A DNA stretch of 41,359 nucleotides from CAXSEF01 sp964236535 (GTDB lineage Bacteria; Pseudomonadota; Alphaproteobacteria; Acetobacterales; Acetobacteraceae), in the NCBI GenBank assembly GCA_964236535.1, contig CAXSEF010000022.1, positions 1 to 41,359 of the forward strand, read 5' to 3'. A program made the translations under genes and the position numbers. The notes beneath the pieces were generated by a model that saw only the letters and a program-made list of their open reading frames with translations, did no database searches and was not told where the DNA came from. Each line of letters opens with the position of its first letter. Position 1 is the stretch's first letter. This document shows, in pieces, positions 7,824 to 15,140 of this stretch.

Positions 7824-9215
7824 ATGAAGCGGCTGATCCCGGCGGCCACCCGGCTGATGCCGGTCATGATGCTGCTGTTCCTGACGCTGGCGATCGTGCA
7901 GATCCTGGCGCAGATGCACCTGTCGCCGCAGGCCATGGTGCATGCCACGCTGTCCTGGCTGACCCGGCTCGGCCCCGCCTACGTGGCGCTCGCCGCGTCC
8001 GCCTGGGGCCTGTCGCTGGCCGGCCTCGGCTACGAGTGGCGGGCCGGCATCGCGGCGCGCAGGATGCTGGCCGGCGGGCGTCGAAGGCCCGCACGTCGAG
8101 GATGGATCATGGATGTTCTGGCCCGGCTGACCAACCGCGCAGCACTCGAGGACCTGCTCGCGAAGCAGGAAAAGGCGGTGGTCATCGACGCCGTCGCCCT
8201 CGCCGAGACGCTGCGCGCCCAGGTGATCGGCCAGGACCAGGTGTGCGAAGACATCGCCCAGCAGCTGCGCCGCCGCCTCGCCCTGCACGTGCGCGGCAAG
8301 CCGGTCGGCATCTTCCTGCTCGCCGGCCCGCCCGGCACCGGCAAGACCTACCTCAGCAAGCGGCTGGCCGCCGCACTGGGGCGCACGCTGCTGCATTTCG
8401 ACATGACCCAGATGAGCGCCCCGCACGCCGCGACGCAGCTGTTCGGCTCGCCCAAGGGCTACGTCGGCTCCGACAGCTACGGCAAGCTCACCGGCGGCCT
8501 GAAGGAGACTCCTGACGCGGTCGTGCTGCTCGACGAGATCGAGAAGGCCCACCCCGACGTGTTCAAGAAGTTCCTCAGCGCCTGGAACGACGGCCACGTG
8601 ACCGAGGCCTCGAACGGCGCGCAGGTGGCCACGACCCGGGCGATCTTCATGCTGACCTCCAACATCGCCACCGACGCGCTGGGCGAGATCGCCGACCGCT
8701 ACGCGGCCGACCCGGAGGGGATGCGGGCGGCGTCCGTCGAGGCGCTGCGCGCGGCGGGCTTCGCGCCGGAGGTGCTGAACCGCCTCGACCGCATCTTCGT
8801 GTTCCGCGGCCTGGCCGGACTCGACGTGGCGCGGGTCGCGGCACTCGAGATCGAGGCGATGATCGGCAGCTACGGGCTGGAGATCGCCTCCGGCGGCATC
8901 GACCCGATGCTGCTGTTCGAGGTGATGGAAAAGCAGGACCGGCTGGGGCAGGGCGCCAGTGCCCGCGACCTGGTGCGCTCGATCGAGGAGATGGTCAGCG
9001 ACGGGCTGATCGAGGCACGGCAGCAGGGCGCGCGCTGTGTCCGGCTGGAACGCGGCGAGAGCGGCATCCTGACCCGCATCGCCGACCTGCGCGCCGAGCG
9101 CGGCGCCGTGGCGCAGCCTGCACCGGCCCCCCGGCCCGCCACGCCCGGTCCGGTCGCCCGGTCCGCCGCCACCCACTCCGCTGCCCCGCAGCCCGATCCA
9201 AGCCTGATCCCCTAG
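7824..9215 (+). CDS. Membrane-anchored ClpA/ClpB-type AAA+ ATPase
   Basis: A 463-residue protein. Two predicted spans (about 11-29 and 48-68) are followed by one AAA+ module of the Clp/Hsp100 D2 type. Motifs in order: Walker A GPPGTGKT (168-175), pore-loop-like GYVG (212-215), Walker B VVLLDE (233-238) followed by IEKAHPDVFKK, sensor 1 in LTSN (Asn280), arginine finger in APEVLNRLDR (Arg320), and sensor 2 near GASARDL (Arg381). An Ala/Pro-rich tail follows from about residue 428. It has no Clp N-domain, no D1 ring and no zinc domain, so it is neither ClpA, ClpB nor ClpX. The intact ATPase and pore loop suggest a protein unfoldase tethered to the inner membrane. The ATG at 7824 lacks a strong ribosome site. 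An internal ATG at 8109 (Met96), just before the AAA+ region, has GAGGAT upstream and could give a soluble form. Substrate unknown. Confidence 0.88.
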   Translation: MKRLIPAATRLMPVMMLLFLTLAIVQILAQMHLSPQAMVHATLSWLTRLGPAYVALAASAWGLSLAGLGYEWRAGIAARRMLAGGRRRPARRGWIMDVLARLTNRAALEDLLAKQEKAVVIDAVALAETLRAQVIGQDQVCEDIAQQLRRRLALHVRGKPVGIFLLAGPPGTGKTYLSKRLAAALGRTLLHFDMTQMSAPHAATQLFGSPKGYVGSDSYGKLTGGLKETPDAVVLLDEIEKAHPDVFKKFLSAWNDGHVTEASNGAQVATTRAIFMLTSNIATDALGEIADRYAADPEGMRAASVEALRAAGFAPEVLNRLDRIFVFRGLAGLDVARVAALEIEAMIGSYGLEIASGGIDPMLLFEVMEKQDRLGQGASARDLVRSIEEMVSDGLIEARQQGARCVRLERGESGILTRIADLRAERGAVAQPAPAPRPATPGPVARSAATHSAAPQPDPSLIP

Positions 9216-9222
9216 GCCGGCG

Positions 9223-10203
9223 ATGTCGGTGATCGGGCGGCTGTGGCGCCGGGCGCCGGCGTGGCGGATGTGCGTGGGCGTGGCACTGGCCGGCACGGCG
9301 CTCGCGGCGATGTTCCCGCCCGCCTGGCAGCACCCCGCCTGGCAGCACCCCAACTGGCAGCGTCCCGCCTGGCTGAACCCGGCGCCTTCGCCAACCGGAG
9401 TCGCCGGCGCCACACCCGCCCCGCCCGAGACCCCCGCCGTCGCCACCACCACCCCCGCCGCGAGCACCACCTCCGCCGCCGGCCCGCCCGGGCCCGCTGC
9501 CGCCAGCGCAGCCCGCGCCGCGCGCTACGTGCCGCAGCCGGACACCACCCCGCTGACGTACTCCACGATCGAGAGACCGCCGCTGGCCGAGGGCCGCCAG
9601 TCGGTCGTGCCGCATGCCGGCCGGCTGATGCCGCTGCCCACCGGCCGGTGGCAGGAGATCGCGTTCGTCCGCGGTGGCGGCACCCTCGCGGTGCAGGCCT
9701 CGCTGCTGGATCGCGTCGATGCCGGCCGACTGACCGGGCTGCTGCTGGTGGCATCCCCCGCACCGGTCGGCCGGGTCGCCGGGCCGGTCGCGGTGCCGCC
9801 GCTCTGCGTCGCCCCGGACACCCTCGCGCACGACCTGGTGGCCGCAGCACCGGGCCAGGACCCGACCGCGCACGAGTGCTGGACCGTCACCGTGGCCGAC
9901 ATGGCAGAGCTGGCGAGCCCGCAGGACAAGGACGCTCTGCTGCGCCAGGGCCTCGAACGCCTGAACACGCTGCACGTCACGCTGCCGGAGCATATGCTGG
10001 TCGTCCACCTGATCCGCTCGGACGCCGGCGGCTGGATGGTCGCGGCCATCTTCCTCCCCGACCGTCGCGCCGAGCAGCCCGGCGCGATGACCCGGCTGGA
10101 GGAGTGGGCCAAACGGTTCGAACGCCTGTTCCACCGCGGCTTCGACGGCACGCTGTCGCCGGGCGAAGTGACCGCGACGCTCGCCCGCGACCCGCAGGGC
10201 TGA
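9223..10203 (+). CDS. Membrane-anchored protein with repeat linker, third gene of the AAA+ cluster
   Basis: A 326-residue protein whose ATG lies 7 bases after the ATPase stop codon. A basic N-terminus (RLWRRAPAWR) precedes one span (about 14-31). Residues 33-52 are four copies of a five-residue unit Pro-Ala/Asn-Trp-Gln/Leu-His/Arg/Asn, encoded by a 15-bp repeat at 9319-9378. A long Ala/Thr/Pro linker follows (to about residue 100). The C-terminal domain (about 105-326) is mixed alpha/beta with two cysteines (PPLCVAPD and HECWTVTV) and a closing helical segment MTRLEEWAKRFERLFHRGFDG. Topology predicts that the domain is periplasmic, with the tryptophan repeats at the outer membrane face. No family recognised. 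It is probably co-transcribed with the genes at 7145 and 7824. Confidence 0.78.
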   Translation: MSVIGRLWRRAPAWRMCVGVALAGTALAAMFPPAWQHPAWQHPNWQRPAWLNPAPSPTGVAGATPAPPETPAVATTTPAASTTSAAGPPGPAAASAARAARYVPQPDTTPLTYSTIERPPLAEGRQSVVPHAGRLMPLPTGRWQEIAFVRGGGTLAVQASLLDRVDAGRLTGLLLVASPAPVGRVAGPVAVPPLCVAPDTLAHDLVAAAPGQDPTAHECWTVTVADMAELASPQDKDALLRQGLERLNTLHVTLPEHMLVVHLIRSDAGGWMVAAIFLPDRRAEQPGAMTRLEEWAKRFERLFHRGFDGTLSPGEVTATLARDPQG

Positions 10204-10383
10204 TCACCGGTTCCTGACGCTCCCCGGCCAACGTGAAGCAGGCAAAGCCAGGCCCCAACCTCCGCTCAAGGCAAACCTTGGGACTTCCCGTATTCAGGGC
10301 GTCTTCAGGTCGAACATATCAGCCGGCCAGCAGAGCGAATTTCCGGACAGCTCTCACGCCGACGGGCCTTGCGCGTGGGCGTG
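10204..10383. other. Intergenic stretch before repeat copy B
   Basis: This is the 3' region of the AAA+ cluster. It holds no supported gene. Fragments such as GAAGCAGGCAAAGCCAGGCC (10235) and CGCTCAAGGCAAACC (10263) look like decayed parts of the dispersed repeat in reverse orientation. A less GC-rich patch lies at 10295-10345. Confidence 0.4.
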
Positions 10384-10570
10384 TAGGCAAGGCCAAAGGC
10401 TCCGCCCCTGGACGCAGCCATTGGCCTAGCCTTCGAAATTCCTACGCTCAAGGAACGGGTTTCCAAGGACCTCAGGCCTTTGACGGGTCTGGGCATCGCC
10501 CGCATTCCAACGGCCCGCTTGGGCCGTCGGAATGCGGGCGGCGGGAGAGCCCGGCCTTGCTGCGCTCATG
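10384..10570 (-). repeat. Dispersed tandem-hairpin repeat, copy B (reverse orientation)
   Basis: Read on the minus strand this copy follows the order of copies A and D: GCAAGGCCGGGCTCTCCC, CCCGCATTCCGACGGCCC, CAGACCCG-CAAAGGCCTGAGG, GGAAACCCGTTCC, then diverged hairpins and CCTTGCCTAC. The upstream module carries an 18-bp inverted repeat (listed separately) that copies A and D keep only in degenerate form. The copy lies between the convergent 3' ends of the 9223 gene and the OmpA-family gene. Confidence 0.7.
10499..10538. repeat. Long inverted repeat within repeat copy B
   Basis: The arms CCCGCATTCCAACGGCCC (10499-10516) and GGGCCGTCGGAATGCGGG (10521-10538) flank a 4-base loop GCTT and pair over 18 positions with one mismatch. 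It would form a very stable hairpin on either strand, and its place between convergent genes makes a bidirectional transcript-end signal plausible. No T-tract follows. Confidence 0.85.
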
Positions 10571-10581
10571 CCAACGCTTTC

Positions 10582-10664
10582 TGACCGTGACCTGTGCCGC
10601 GCTGGTCGCCCCCATGCAGGACCATGCTGCTGATCGATACCGCCGGTGGCACAGGTCCTGATCA
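10582..10664. repeat. Imperfect inverted repeat pair, 83 bp apart end to end
   Basis: TGACCGTGACCTGTGCC (10582-10598) and GGCACAGGTCCTGATCA (10648-10664) are inverted repeats matching at 14 of 17 positions, including 10 in a row. They lie downstream of the minus-strand OmpA-family gene. This could be a long hairpin terminator for that gene or a small mobile-element remnant; no coding sequence lies inside. Confidence 0.55.
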
Positions 10665-10699
10665 AAAGCCCGGGTATTACAGGGCAGTGCCTGGGGGCC

Positions 10700-11836
10700 T
10701 CAGTGCAGGATGATCTCGACGCGACGGTTCTGCGGTTCGCGGACGCCGGCGGCGGTGGGCACCAGCGGGTTGGTCTCGCCGAAGCCGCGCAGGGCGATCT
10801 CGTTGCGCGGCACGCCGTCATGGACCAGTTCGGCGGCAACGCTTTCGGCGCGGCGGACCGAGAGGCGCTGGTTGTAGGCGGCAGTGCCGCTGAGGTCGGT
10901 GTAGCCGTTGACCTCAATGCGAGTGGTCTGCACGCGGGTGCTGGCGTTGGCAGCCTCGGCGATGATCTGGCGGGCGCGACCGGTCAGGTCGGCGCGGTCC
11001 CAGTCGAAGAACACCAGGTAGGTGCGCGCCGGCGCCATCGGCGGGGTGGCGACCGGGATGGGGGCGGGCGGCGGCGGTGGCGGGGCTGCGCCGAACGCAT
11101 AGGCGAGGCCGACCACGAACAGGTGGACGAACACCGGCGAGAGCTTGATCGGGCCCTTGCTGAGGGTGTTGCCGCTGTAGAAGTTGCTGGTCAGGGGGTC
11201 GGGGTAGGGGATGGCGATGAAGCGGTAGTCGGTGGCCACCGCGAGGCCGGGGACCGCCTGGATCGGGAAGGCGAGGCCGACGATGCCCTGGGTGGCGAAG
11301 TTGGCGCCGCTGGTGCCGCCGATGTGGTGGACGAAGCTGGGCTGGTCGATGGCGACCACGGGCGCGTCGACATGGGTCCACAACGCGCCGACGCCGACGC
11401 CGACGTATGGCTTCACGAAGCCCTCGTCGATACCGAGCTTGGGCGGGTCGATGACATAGAGGGCGTTGACGAAGCCGCCGTAGCTTTCCTGGCGCCCGGT
11501 CTGCTTGTTGGGCGGGCTGGTGGGCGACAGCTTGTTGAGGTTGTTGTAGTCGTAGGCGCCCTCGGCCTCGAACTGGAAGCCGTTGCCCAGCGCGTAGCCG
11601 GCGAACGCGGCTCCTGCGAAGCCCGGGCCGAACCGCTCCTCGGCGCGGCCAGGCGACAGCGGCTCGTCCATCGGGTGGACATGGATGTCCTGCAACAGGC
11701 TGTAGGCACCGCCGATGCCGACATAGGGTGCGCCGCCGCTGCCGACGGGCGGGGGTGGCGGTTGCTGCGCCAGGGCGACACCCTGAAGGCCGGCCAGAAC
11801 CGTCGCGGCAAGCGCGGCATCACGCGAGAACTTCAT
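10700..11836 (-). CDS. OmpA family outer-membrane protein
   Basis: The 378-residue protein has a signal peptide (MKFSRDAALAATVLAG..., cleavage after ALAQ). Residues about 35-240 are an eight-strand-like beta-barrel region with alternating aromatic and polar residues and N-terminal GGAPYVGIGGAYSLLQDI. A Pro-rich hinge (PPPPPPAPIPVATPP, near 240-260) leads to a C-terminal OmpA peptidoglycan-binding domain. That domain has YLVFFDWDRADLT, the motif VNGYTDLSGTAAYNQRLSVRRA and terminal NRRVEIILH; the Asp of GYTD and the Arg of LSVRRA match the diaminopimelate-binding pair. It anchors the outer membrane to the wall. The ATG is favoured by AGGAG seven bases upstream and by the signal peptide. Inverted repeats and a possible leader hairpin lie upstream. 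Confidence 0.93.
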   Translation of the reverse strand: MKFSRDAALAATVLAGLQGVALAQQPPPPPVGSGGAPYVGIGGAYSLLQDIHVHPMDEPLSPGRAEERFGPGFAGAAFAGYALGNGFQFEAEGAYDYNNLNKLSPTSPPNKQTGRQESYGGFVNALYVIDPPKLGIDEGFVKPYVGVGVGALWTHVDAPVVAIDQPSFVHHIGGTSGANFATQGIVGLAFPIQAVPGLAVATDYRFIAIPYPDPLTSNFYSGNTLSKGPIKLSPVFVHLFVVGLAYAFGAAPPPPPPAPIPVATPPMAPARTYLVFFDWDRADLTGRARQIIAEAANASTRVQTTRIEVNGYTDLSGTAAYNQRLSVRRAESVAAELVHDGVPRNEIALRGFGETNPLVPTAAGVREPQNRRVEIILH

Positions 11837-11841
11837 CGAGA

Positions 11842-11863
11842 GCTCCTGGGTTTTTTTTGGAGC
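11842..11863 (-). promoter_or_regulatory. Possible hairpin over the OmpA-gene ribosome binding site
   Basis: In the minus-strand leader, GCTCC pairs with GGAGC of the Shine-Dalgarno sequence, with a loop of eight A residues plus CCCA. A five-base stem (plus a possible G-U pair) with an A-rich loop could melt with temperature or be opened by a binding factor. It is visible in the sequence, but function is speculative. Confidence 0.3.
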
Positions 11864-11890
11864 CGTGCGCTGGCGAGCATTTTTTGTTGA

Positions 11891-11979
11891 GGTCAAACTG
11901 ACCAGTCTGTCTGAACGCTGGCAACCTTGCATGTGCCCGCGAAGGGAAATCACACCGCAGATGTTGCGCAACCGCAACA
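11891..11979. promoter_or_regulatory. Inverted repeats upstream of the OmpA-family gene
   Basis: Two short perfect inverted repeats lie in the 220-base region upstream of the OmpA-family gene: GGTCA-AAC-TGACC at 11891-11903 and TGTTGCG-CAAC-CGCAACA at 11962-11979. Both have the size of operator sites, and this stretch is less GC-rich than its surroundings, as expected for a promoter. No specific regulator can be assigned, and the promoter hexamers are not clear. Confidence 0.35.
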
Positions 11980-12056
11980 CTGTCGCGGACCTGCACCTCT
12001 CCTGCAGCAACGCCGCCCCGCCATCGTCAGGCCAGTGCGCGCCTTGCCCGGAGCAA

Positions 12057-12365
12057 TCAGGCCGGAGCGGCCGCCGTGCCTCCGGCGGCGACGCATCGGA
12101 AGACCGCATCGAACGCGGTCGGGTAGTAGGGCGTGTACGGATCGCCGTCAGGCCGCAGGCTCAGCGGCTGCAGCGACCGGCCCTGCCGCCGGCAGAACGC
12201 GTCCGCCTCCGTGAGCACGACCCGCCTCGCCTCGCCGCCGCCGCCCAGCACCGGGGAACGCATCTCCGACACCGTGTAGGTGTCGGGCCCGACCGGCACG
12301 ATGCCGGTGGTGGTGCCGCAGCCGGCAAGGCAGAGCAGCGTCGCGAGCAGGAACTGGCGTGTCAT
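12057..12365 (-). CDS. Small lipoprotein of unknown function
   Basis: The 102-residue protein starts MTRQFLLATLLCLAGCGTT, a clear type II signal peptide with lipobox L-A-G-C at Cys16. An alternative ATG six codons upstream (12383) would only lengthen the N-terminus. The mature part is short and includes VGPDTYTVSEMRSPVLGG, followed by a helix with ADAFCRRQGRSLQPLSL and a C-terminal FDAVFRCVA. The motif order (lipobox, DTYTVS, Gly-rich, EADAFCRRQGR, FRC) resembles a common family of small proteobacterial lipoproteins of unknown function, with two cysteines probably in a disulfide. It lies 220 bases upstream of the OmpA-family gene on the same strand, but likely promoter sites lie between them. 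Confidence 0.8.
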   Translation of the reverse strand: MTRQFLLATLLCLAGCGTTTGIVPVGPDTYTVSEMRSPVLGGGGEARRVVLTEADAFCRRQGRSLQPLSLRPDGDPYTPYYPTAFDAVFRCVAAGGTAAAPA

Positions 12366-12553
12366 CGGCACAACATAGCGCATGCCCGTGCGTCGAACAG
12401 ACTGCGGCGCGCACGCCGCAACGGCCGCCCTGCTCCGGGTCGGCTGCACCCCGGTCACAGCCCGGAGGGGCCCGCTCCACCCGCCGTCGGGTAACCCGGC
12501 CTTAGCTTCTTTGCGCCATCCTGGTGTCGTCAAATCAGCCGGGGGCACCCATC

Positions 12554-13504
12554 ATGCCGACACAGAAGTACCGACTCGTCACCCGCAGCGACTTCGACGG
12601 CCTGGTGTGCGGCATGCTGCTGCGCGAGCTCGACCTGATCGACGAGATCAGGTTCGTCCATCCCAAGGATATGCAGGATGGCATCGTGCCGATCACCTCG
12701 CGCGACATCGTCACCAACCTGCCCCATGTCGAAGGCGCCCACCTCTCCTTCGACCACCATTCGAGCGAGGTGTCGCGCCGCGCCGGGCACGCCTCCGCCA
12801 ACCACGTCATCGACGCCGCCGCACCCTCGGCCGCCCGCGTGGTCTACGGCTACTATGGCGGCGACGACGCCTTCCCGCGCATCAGCCACGAGTTGATGGC
12901 CGCGGTGGACCAGGCCGACTCCGCGCAGTTCACGCGCGACGAGATCCTGGACCCGCAGGGCTGGGTGCTGCTCAACTTCCTGATGGATTCGCGCACCGGC
13001 CTCGGCCGGTTCCACGAGTTCCGCGTCTCCAACTACGACCTGATGATGCACCTCGTGGAGTGCTGCCGCGACACGACGATCGCCGACGTGCTGGCACTGC
13101 CCGACGTGAAGGAGCGCGTCGATCTCTACGCCGCCCACCGCGAGCTGTTCGCCGACCAGCTGCGGCGCTGCACCACGGTCCACGGCAGGCTCGCGCTGAT
13201 CGACCTGCGCCACGAGCCGGTGATCTACGCCGGCAACCGCTTCACCGTGTATGCCCTGTTCCCCGGGTGCGACATCTCCGCGCATGTCATGTGGGGCGTG
13301 AAGCGGCAGAACACGGTGTTCGCGATCGGCAAGTCGATCATCGACCGCACCTCCCCGGTCGATGTCGGCGCCATCTGCCTGGCTCTCGGCGGCGGCGGCC
13401 ACCGCGCGGCCGGAACCTGTCAGATCGCCAACGAGCACGCCGACGCCGTGCAGGTGCAGCTGATCACCGCGCTGTCGCCGGCCCCGTCCAGGGCGGCTGC
13501 CTGA
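12554..13504 (+). CDS. DHH/DHHA1 family phosphoesterase (exopolyphosphatase-like)
   Basis: A 316-residue cytosolic protein. The N-terminal DHH domain shows RSDFDGLVCGMLL (Asp13, Asp15) and SFDHHSSE (Asp67-His68-His69), the metal ligands of the superfamily, with a further aspartate in MAAVDQADSAQF. The C-terminal DHHA1 domain ends with the glycine-rich substrate loop GGGGHRAAGTC (about residue 284 on). DHH-DHHA1 enzymes of this size hydrolyse phosphodiester or phosphoanhydride bonds in nanoRNA, cyclic-dinucleotide products, pAp or short polyphosphates. Substrate cannot be read from sequence, so polyphosphatase is only one option. The ATG at 12554 begins directly before the domain; a long upstream extension in another style was rejected. 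Convergent with the transaminase gene, with repeat copy C between them. Confidence 0.85.
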   Translation: MPTQKYRLVTRSDFDGLVCGMLLRELDLIDEIRFVHPKDMQDGIVPITSRDIVTNLPHVEGAHLSFDHHSSEVSRRAGHASANHVIDAAAPSAARVVYGYYGGDDAFPRISHELMAAVDQADSAQFTRDEILDPQGWVLLNFLMDSRTGLGRFHEFRVSNYDLMMHLVECCRDTTIADVLALPDVKERVDLYAAHRELFADQLRRCTTVHGRLALIDLRHEPVIYAGNRFTVYALFPGCDISAHVMWGVKRQNTVFAIGKSIIDRTSPVDVGAICLALGGGGHRAAGTCQIANEHADAVQVQLITALSPAPSRAAA

Positions 13505-13544
13505 TACCGGGTGGCTCCGACCTTCGACCGTCAGGCGAAGCACG

Positions 13545-13660
13545 GCTGTCCGATCTGCCAAAAGCCCGATGTCTTCGTGAACACTGCCTGCAGAAAGGAA
13601 CCCCAAGGTCTGGCAACGGCTGCGTCCGGACGCAGAGCCTCTGGACTTGCTTGCCCGGCC
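13545..13660 (+). repeat. Degenerate copy of the dispersed repeat, copy C
   Basis: Recognisable pieces in order are CGAAGCACGGCTGTCCGATCT, AACCCCAAGG, ACGGCTGCGTCCGGACGCAG, then AGCCTCTGGACTTGCTTGCC. The right arm and tail of hairpin 2 are kept, while hairpin 1 and the left arm are lost. It sits between two convergent genes like copies B, D, E and F. The remaining 88 bases up to the transaminase stop codon hold nothing else I can identify. Confidence 0.5.
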
Positions 13661-13748
13661 AGTCATGCGTCGCGCTCGCTGGCACGAGACACCAGCGCCC
13701 GCCGTCCGCCGCGTCCCGGAGGCGTGCAGCGGCCGCCCGTTCCGGCTG

Positions 13749-14609
13749 CTACGTCGCGTCCCCCCGGGCATGGCGAGCGAACAGGTCGAACAGGATGCGG
13801 GTCAGCGGACCTGGCGCGCCGTTGCCCACCGCGGTGCCGTCGAGCTGCGTGATCGGCTTGACGAACGAGGTCGCGCTGGTGAGGAAAATCTCGCGGGCGG
13901 CGCGCAGCTCGGCCGCGCTGAACGCCCGCTCCTCTACGCCGAGCCCCGCGCCCCCGAGCCGGGCGCGCAGCGCCTCGCGCGTGCAGCCGGGCAGGATGGC
14001 CTGGCTCAGCGGCCGGGTGCGCAGCGTTCCGCCGGCGTCGACGATCCAGACGCTGGTCGACGCCCCCTCGGTGACAAACCCGTCGCGGTCCACCAGGATC
14101 GCCTCGATCGCCCCGGCCTCGCGGGCGGCCTGCTTGGCGAGCACGTTGGGCAGCAGCGCCGTGGACTTGATGTCGCACCGTGTCCAGCGCTCGTCGGGCA
14201 GGATGATCGCAGCCCCCGCCCAGCGCGCCGCGTCGGCAGGGTAGGGCGGCAGCCGGCGGCAGGTTACGACCAGGGCCGGCGGCGTTGCCGCGGCCGGAAA
14301 GGCATGCTCGCGCCGGGCCACGCCGCGGGTGACCTGCATGTAGAGCAGCCCGTCGCGCACCCGGTTGCGCCGTGCGACCTCGCGCAGCACCTGGCGCAGC
14401 GGGGCCGCCGCCATCGGCGCCGGAATGCGCAGCGCGCCGAGCGAACGTTGCAGCCGTGCCATGTGCAGCGTCTCGTCGAGCATGCTTCCGCCCACGACGC
14501 ACAGCACCTCGTAGACCCCGTCCGCGAACTGGTAGCCGCGGTCCTCCACGTTGACGCTGGCGCGCGCCAGCGGGAGATAGCGGCCGTTGACGTAGGCGAT
14601 GTGGCTCAT
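13749..14609 (-). CDS. dat: D-amino-acid transaminase (PLP fold type IV)
   Basis: The 286-residue cytosolic enzyme is of the branched-chain/D-amino-acid aminotransferase class. Key features are VNVEDRGYQFADGVYEVL near the N-terminus, RCDIKSTALLPNVLAKQ with the PLP-binding Lys148, and FVTEGASTSVWIV with Glu181, which contacts the cofactor ring. The C-terminal EIFLTSATSFVKPIT fits the phosphate-binding region. The RxDIKS-x-x-LLPNV form is typical of D-alanine aminotransferases rather than IlvE or 4-amino-4-deoxychorismate lyase. It would make D-glutamate/D-alanine for peptidoglycan or help degrade D-amino acids. The ATG has AGGAC about 8 bases upstream. Reading frame upstream of it is remnant sequence and does not belong. 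Confidence 0.87.
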   Translation of the reverse strand: MSHIAYVNGRYLPLARASVNVEDRGYQFADGVYEVLCVVGGSMLDETLHMARLQRSLGALRIPAPMAAAPLRQVLREVARRNRVRDGLLYMQVTRGVARREHAFPAAATPPALVVTCRRLPPYPADAARWAGAAIILPDERWTRCDIKSTALLPNVLAKQAAREAGAIEAILVDRDGFVTEGASTSVWIVDAGGTLRTRPLSQAILPGCTREALRARLGGAGLGVEERAFSAAELRAAREIFLTSATSFVKPITQLDGTAVGNGAPGPLTRILFDLFARHARGDAT

Positions 14610-14759
14610 GCGGCGGGTCCTGCTCCGGCGAGCCGTCATCCTGCCCCAGGACCGCGGACGTTGCAGCCCGCCGGTCCAGGCCCGCGCGGGTCCCGCGTCG
14701 AAGCCGGGCCCGCGCCAGGGCGCGCTTCCCGATGAACCTGCCGCCGCACAGCCTGGGCC

Positions 14760-15140
14760 GGGTCTCCTAACGGGGTCCAGGCCGCCGCCGGGTCGACCCG
14801 GGTGGTCGCGAAGCCGAGATGGGTCGTGCCAACCCGGCCAGAGTCCCCGCGCCGGCGCCGAGGCCAGTTCCAGGTGTCGCTGGCGCCGGCCTCGGCCTGC
14901 ACGGCGCCGAGCACGACCTGCCCGGCCTCGGCGACCAGCAGGCTGATGCCGGAGATGGCGGCAACCCGCCCGCCGGTGACGATCCCTTGGTTCGTGAGGG
15001 TGCCGCCGGCGGAAAAGGCGATCGCGGCATCCCCGGCGCCCGCGGTGATGCTGCCCTGCTGGCAATTCCGCCCGAGTTGACGATGATGCCGCCGTAGAGG
15101 TTGTGCTCCCCGTGATTCGGGAAACCGGGTCGGCCTTGAT
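14760..15140 (-). pseudogene. Frameshifted remnant of a beta-helix (autotransporter-like) protein gene
   Basis: On the minus strand one frame reads PNHGEHNLYGGIIVNSGG. After a frame change near 15070 another reads QQGSITAGAGDAAIAFSAGG, then TLTNQGIVTGGRVAAISG. The Gly/Asn/Ser/Thr-rich repeats with 'GTLTNQGIVTGG' rungs are typical of secreted beta-helix passenger domains. There is no start codon with a signal peptide and no autotransporter barrel, and the sequence decays into Arg/Pro-rich readings on both sides. The remnant is small for such proteins, so most of the gene is gone. A sequencing error at the frame change is possible, but would not restore a full gene. Confidence 0.5.

Noticed and set aside
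7824..9215. The membrane AAA+ protein as the ClpA partner of the ClpS at 32.7 kb
   Set aside because: It lacks the Clp N-domain that ClpS binds, and the genes are 23 kb apart.
11851..11858. T8 run as an intrinsic terminator
   Set aside because: No GC-rich stem precedes it on the plus strand, and on the minus strand it lies in the leader of the OmpA-family gene.
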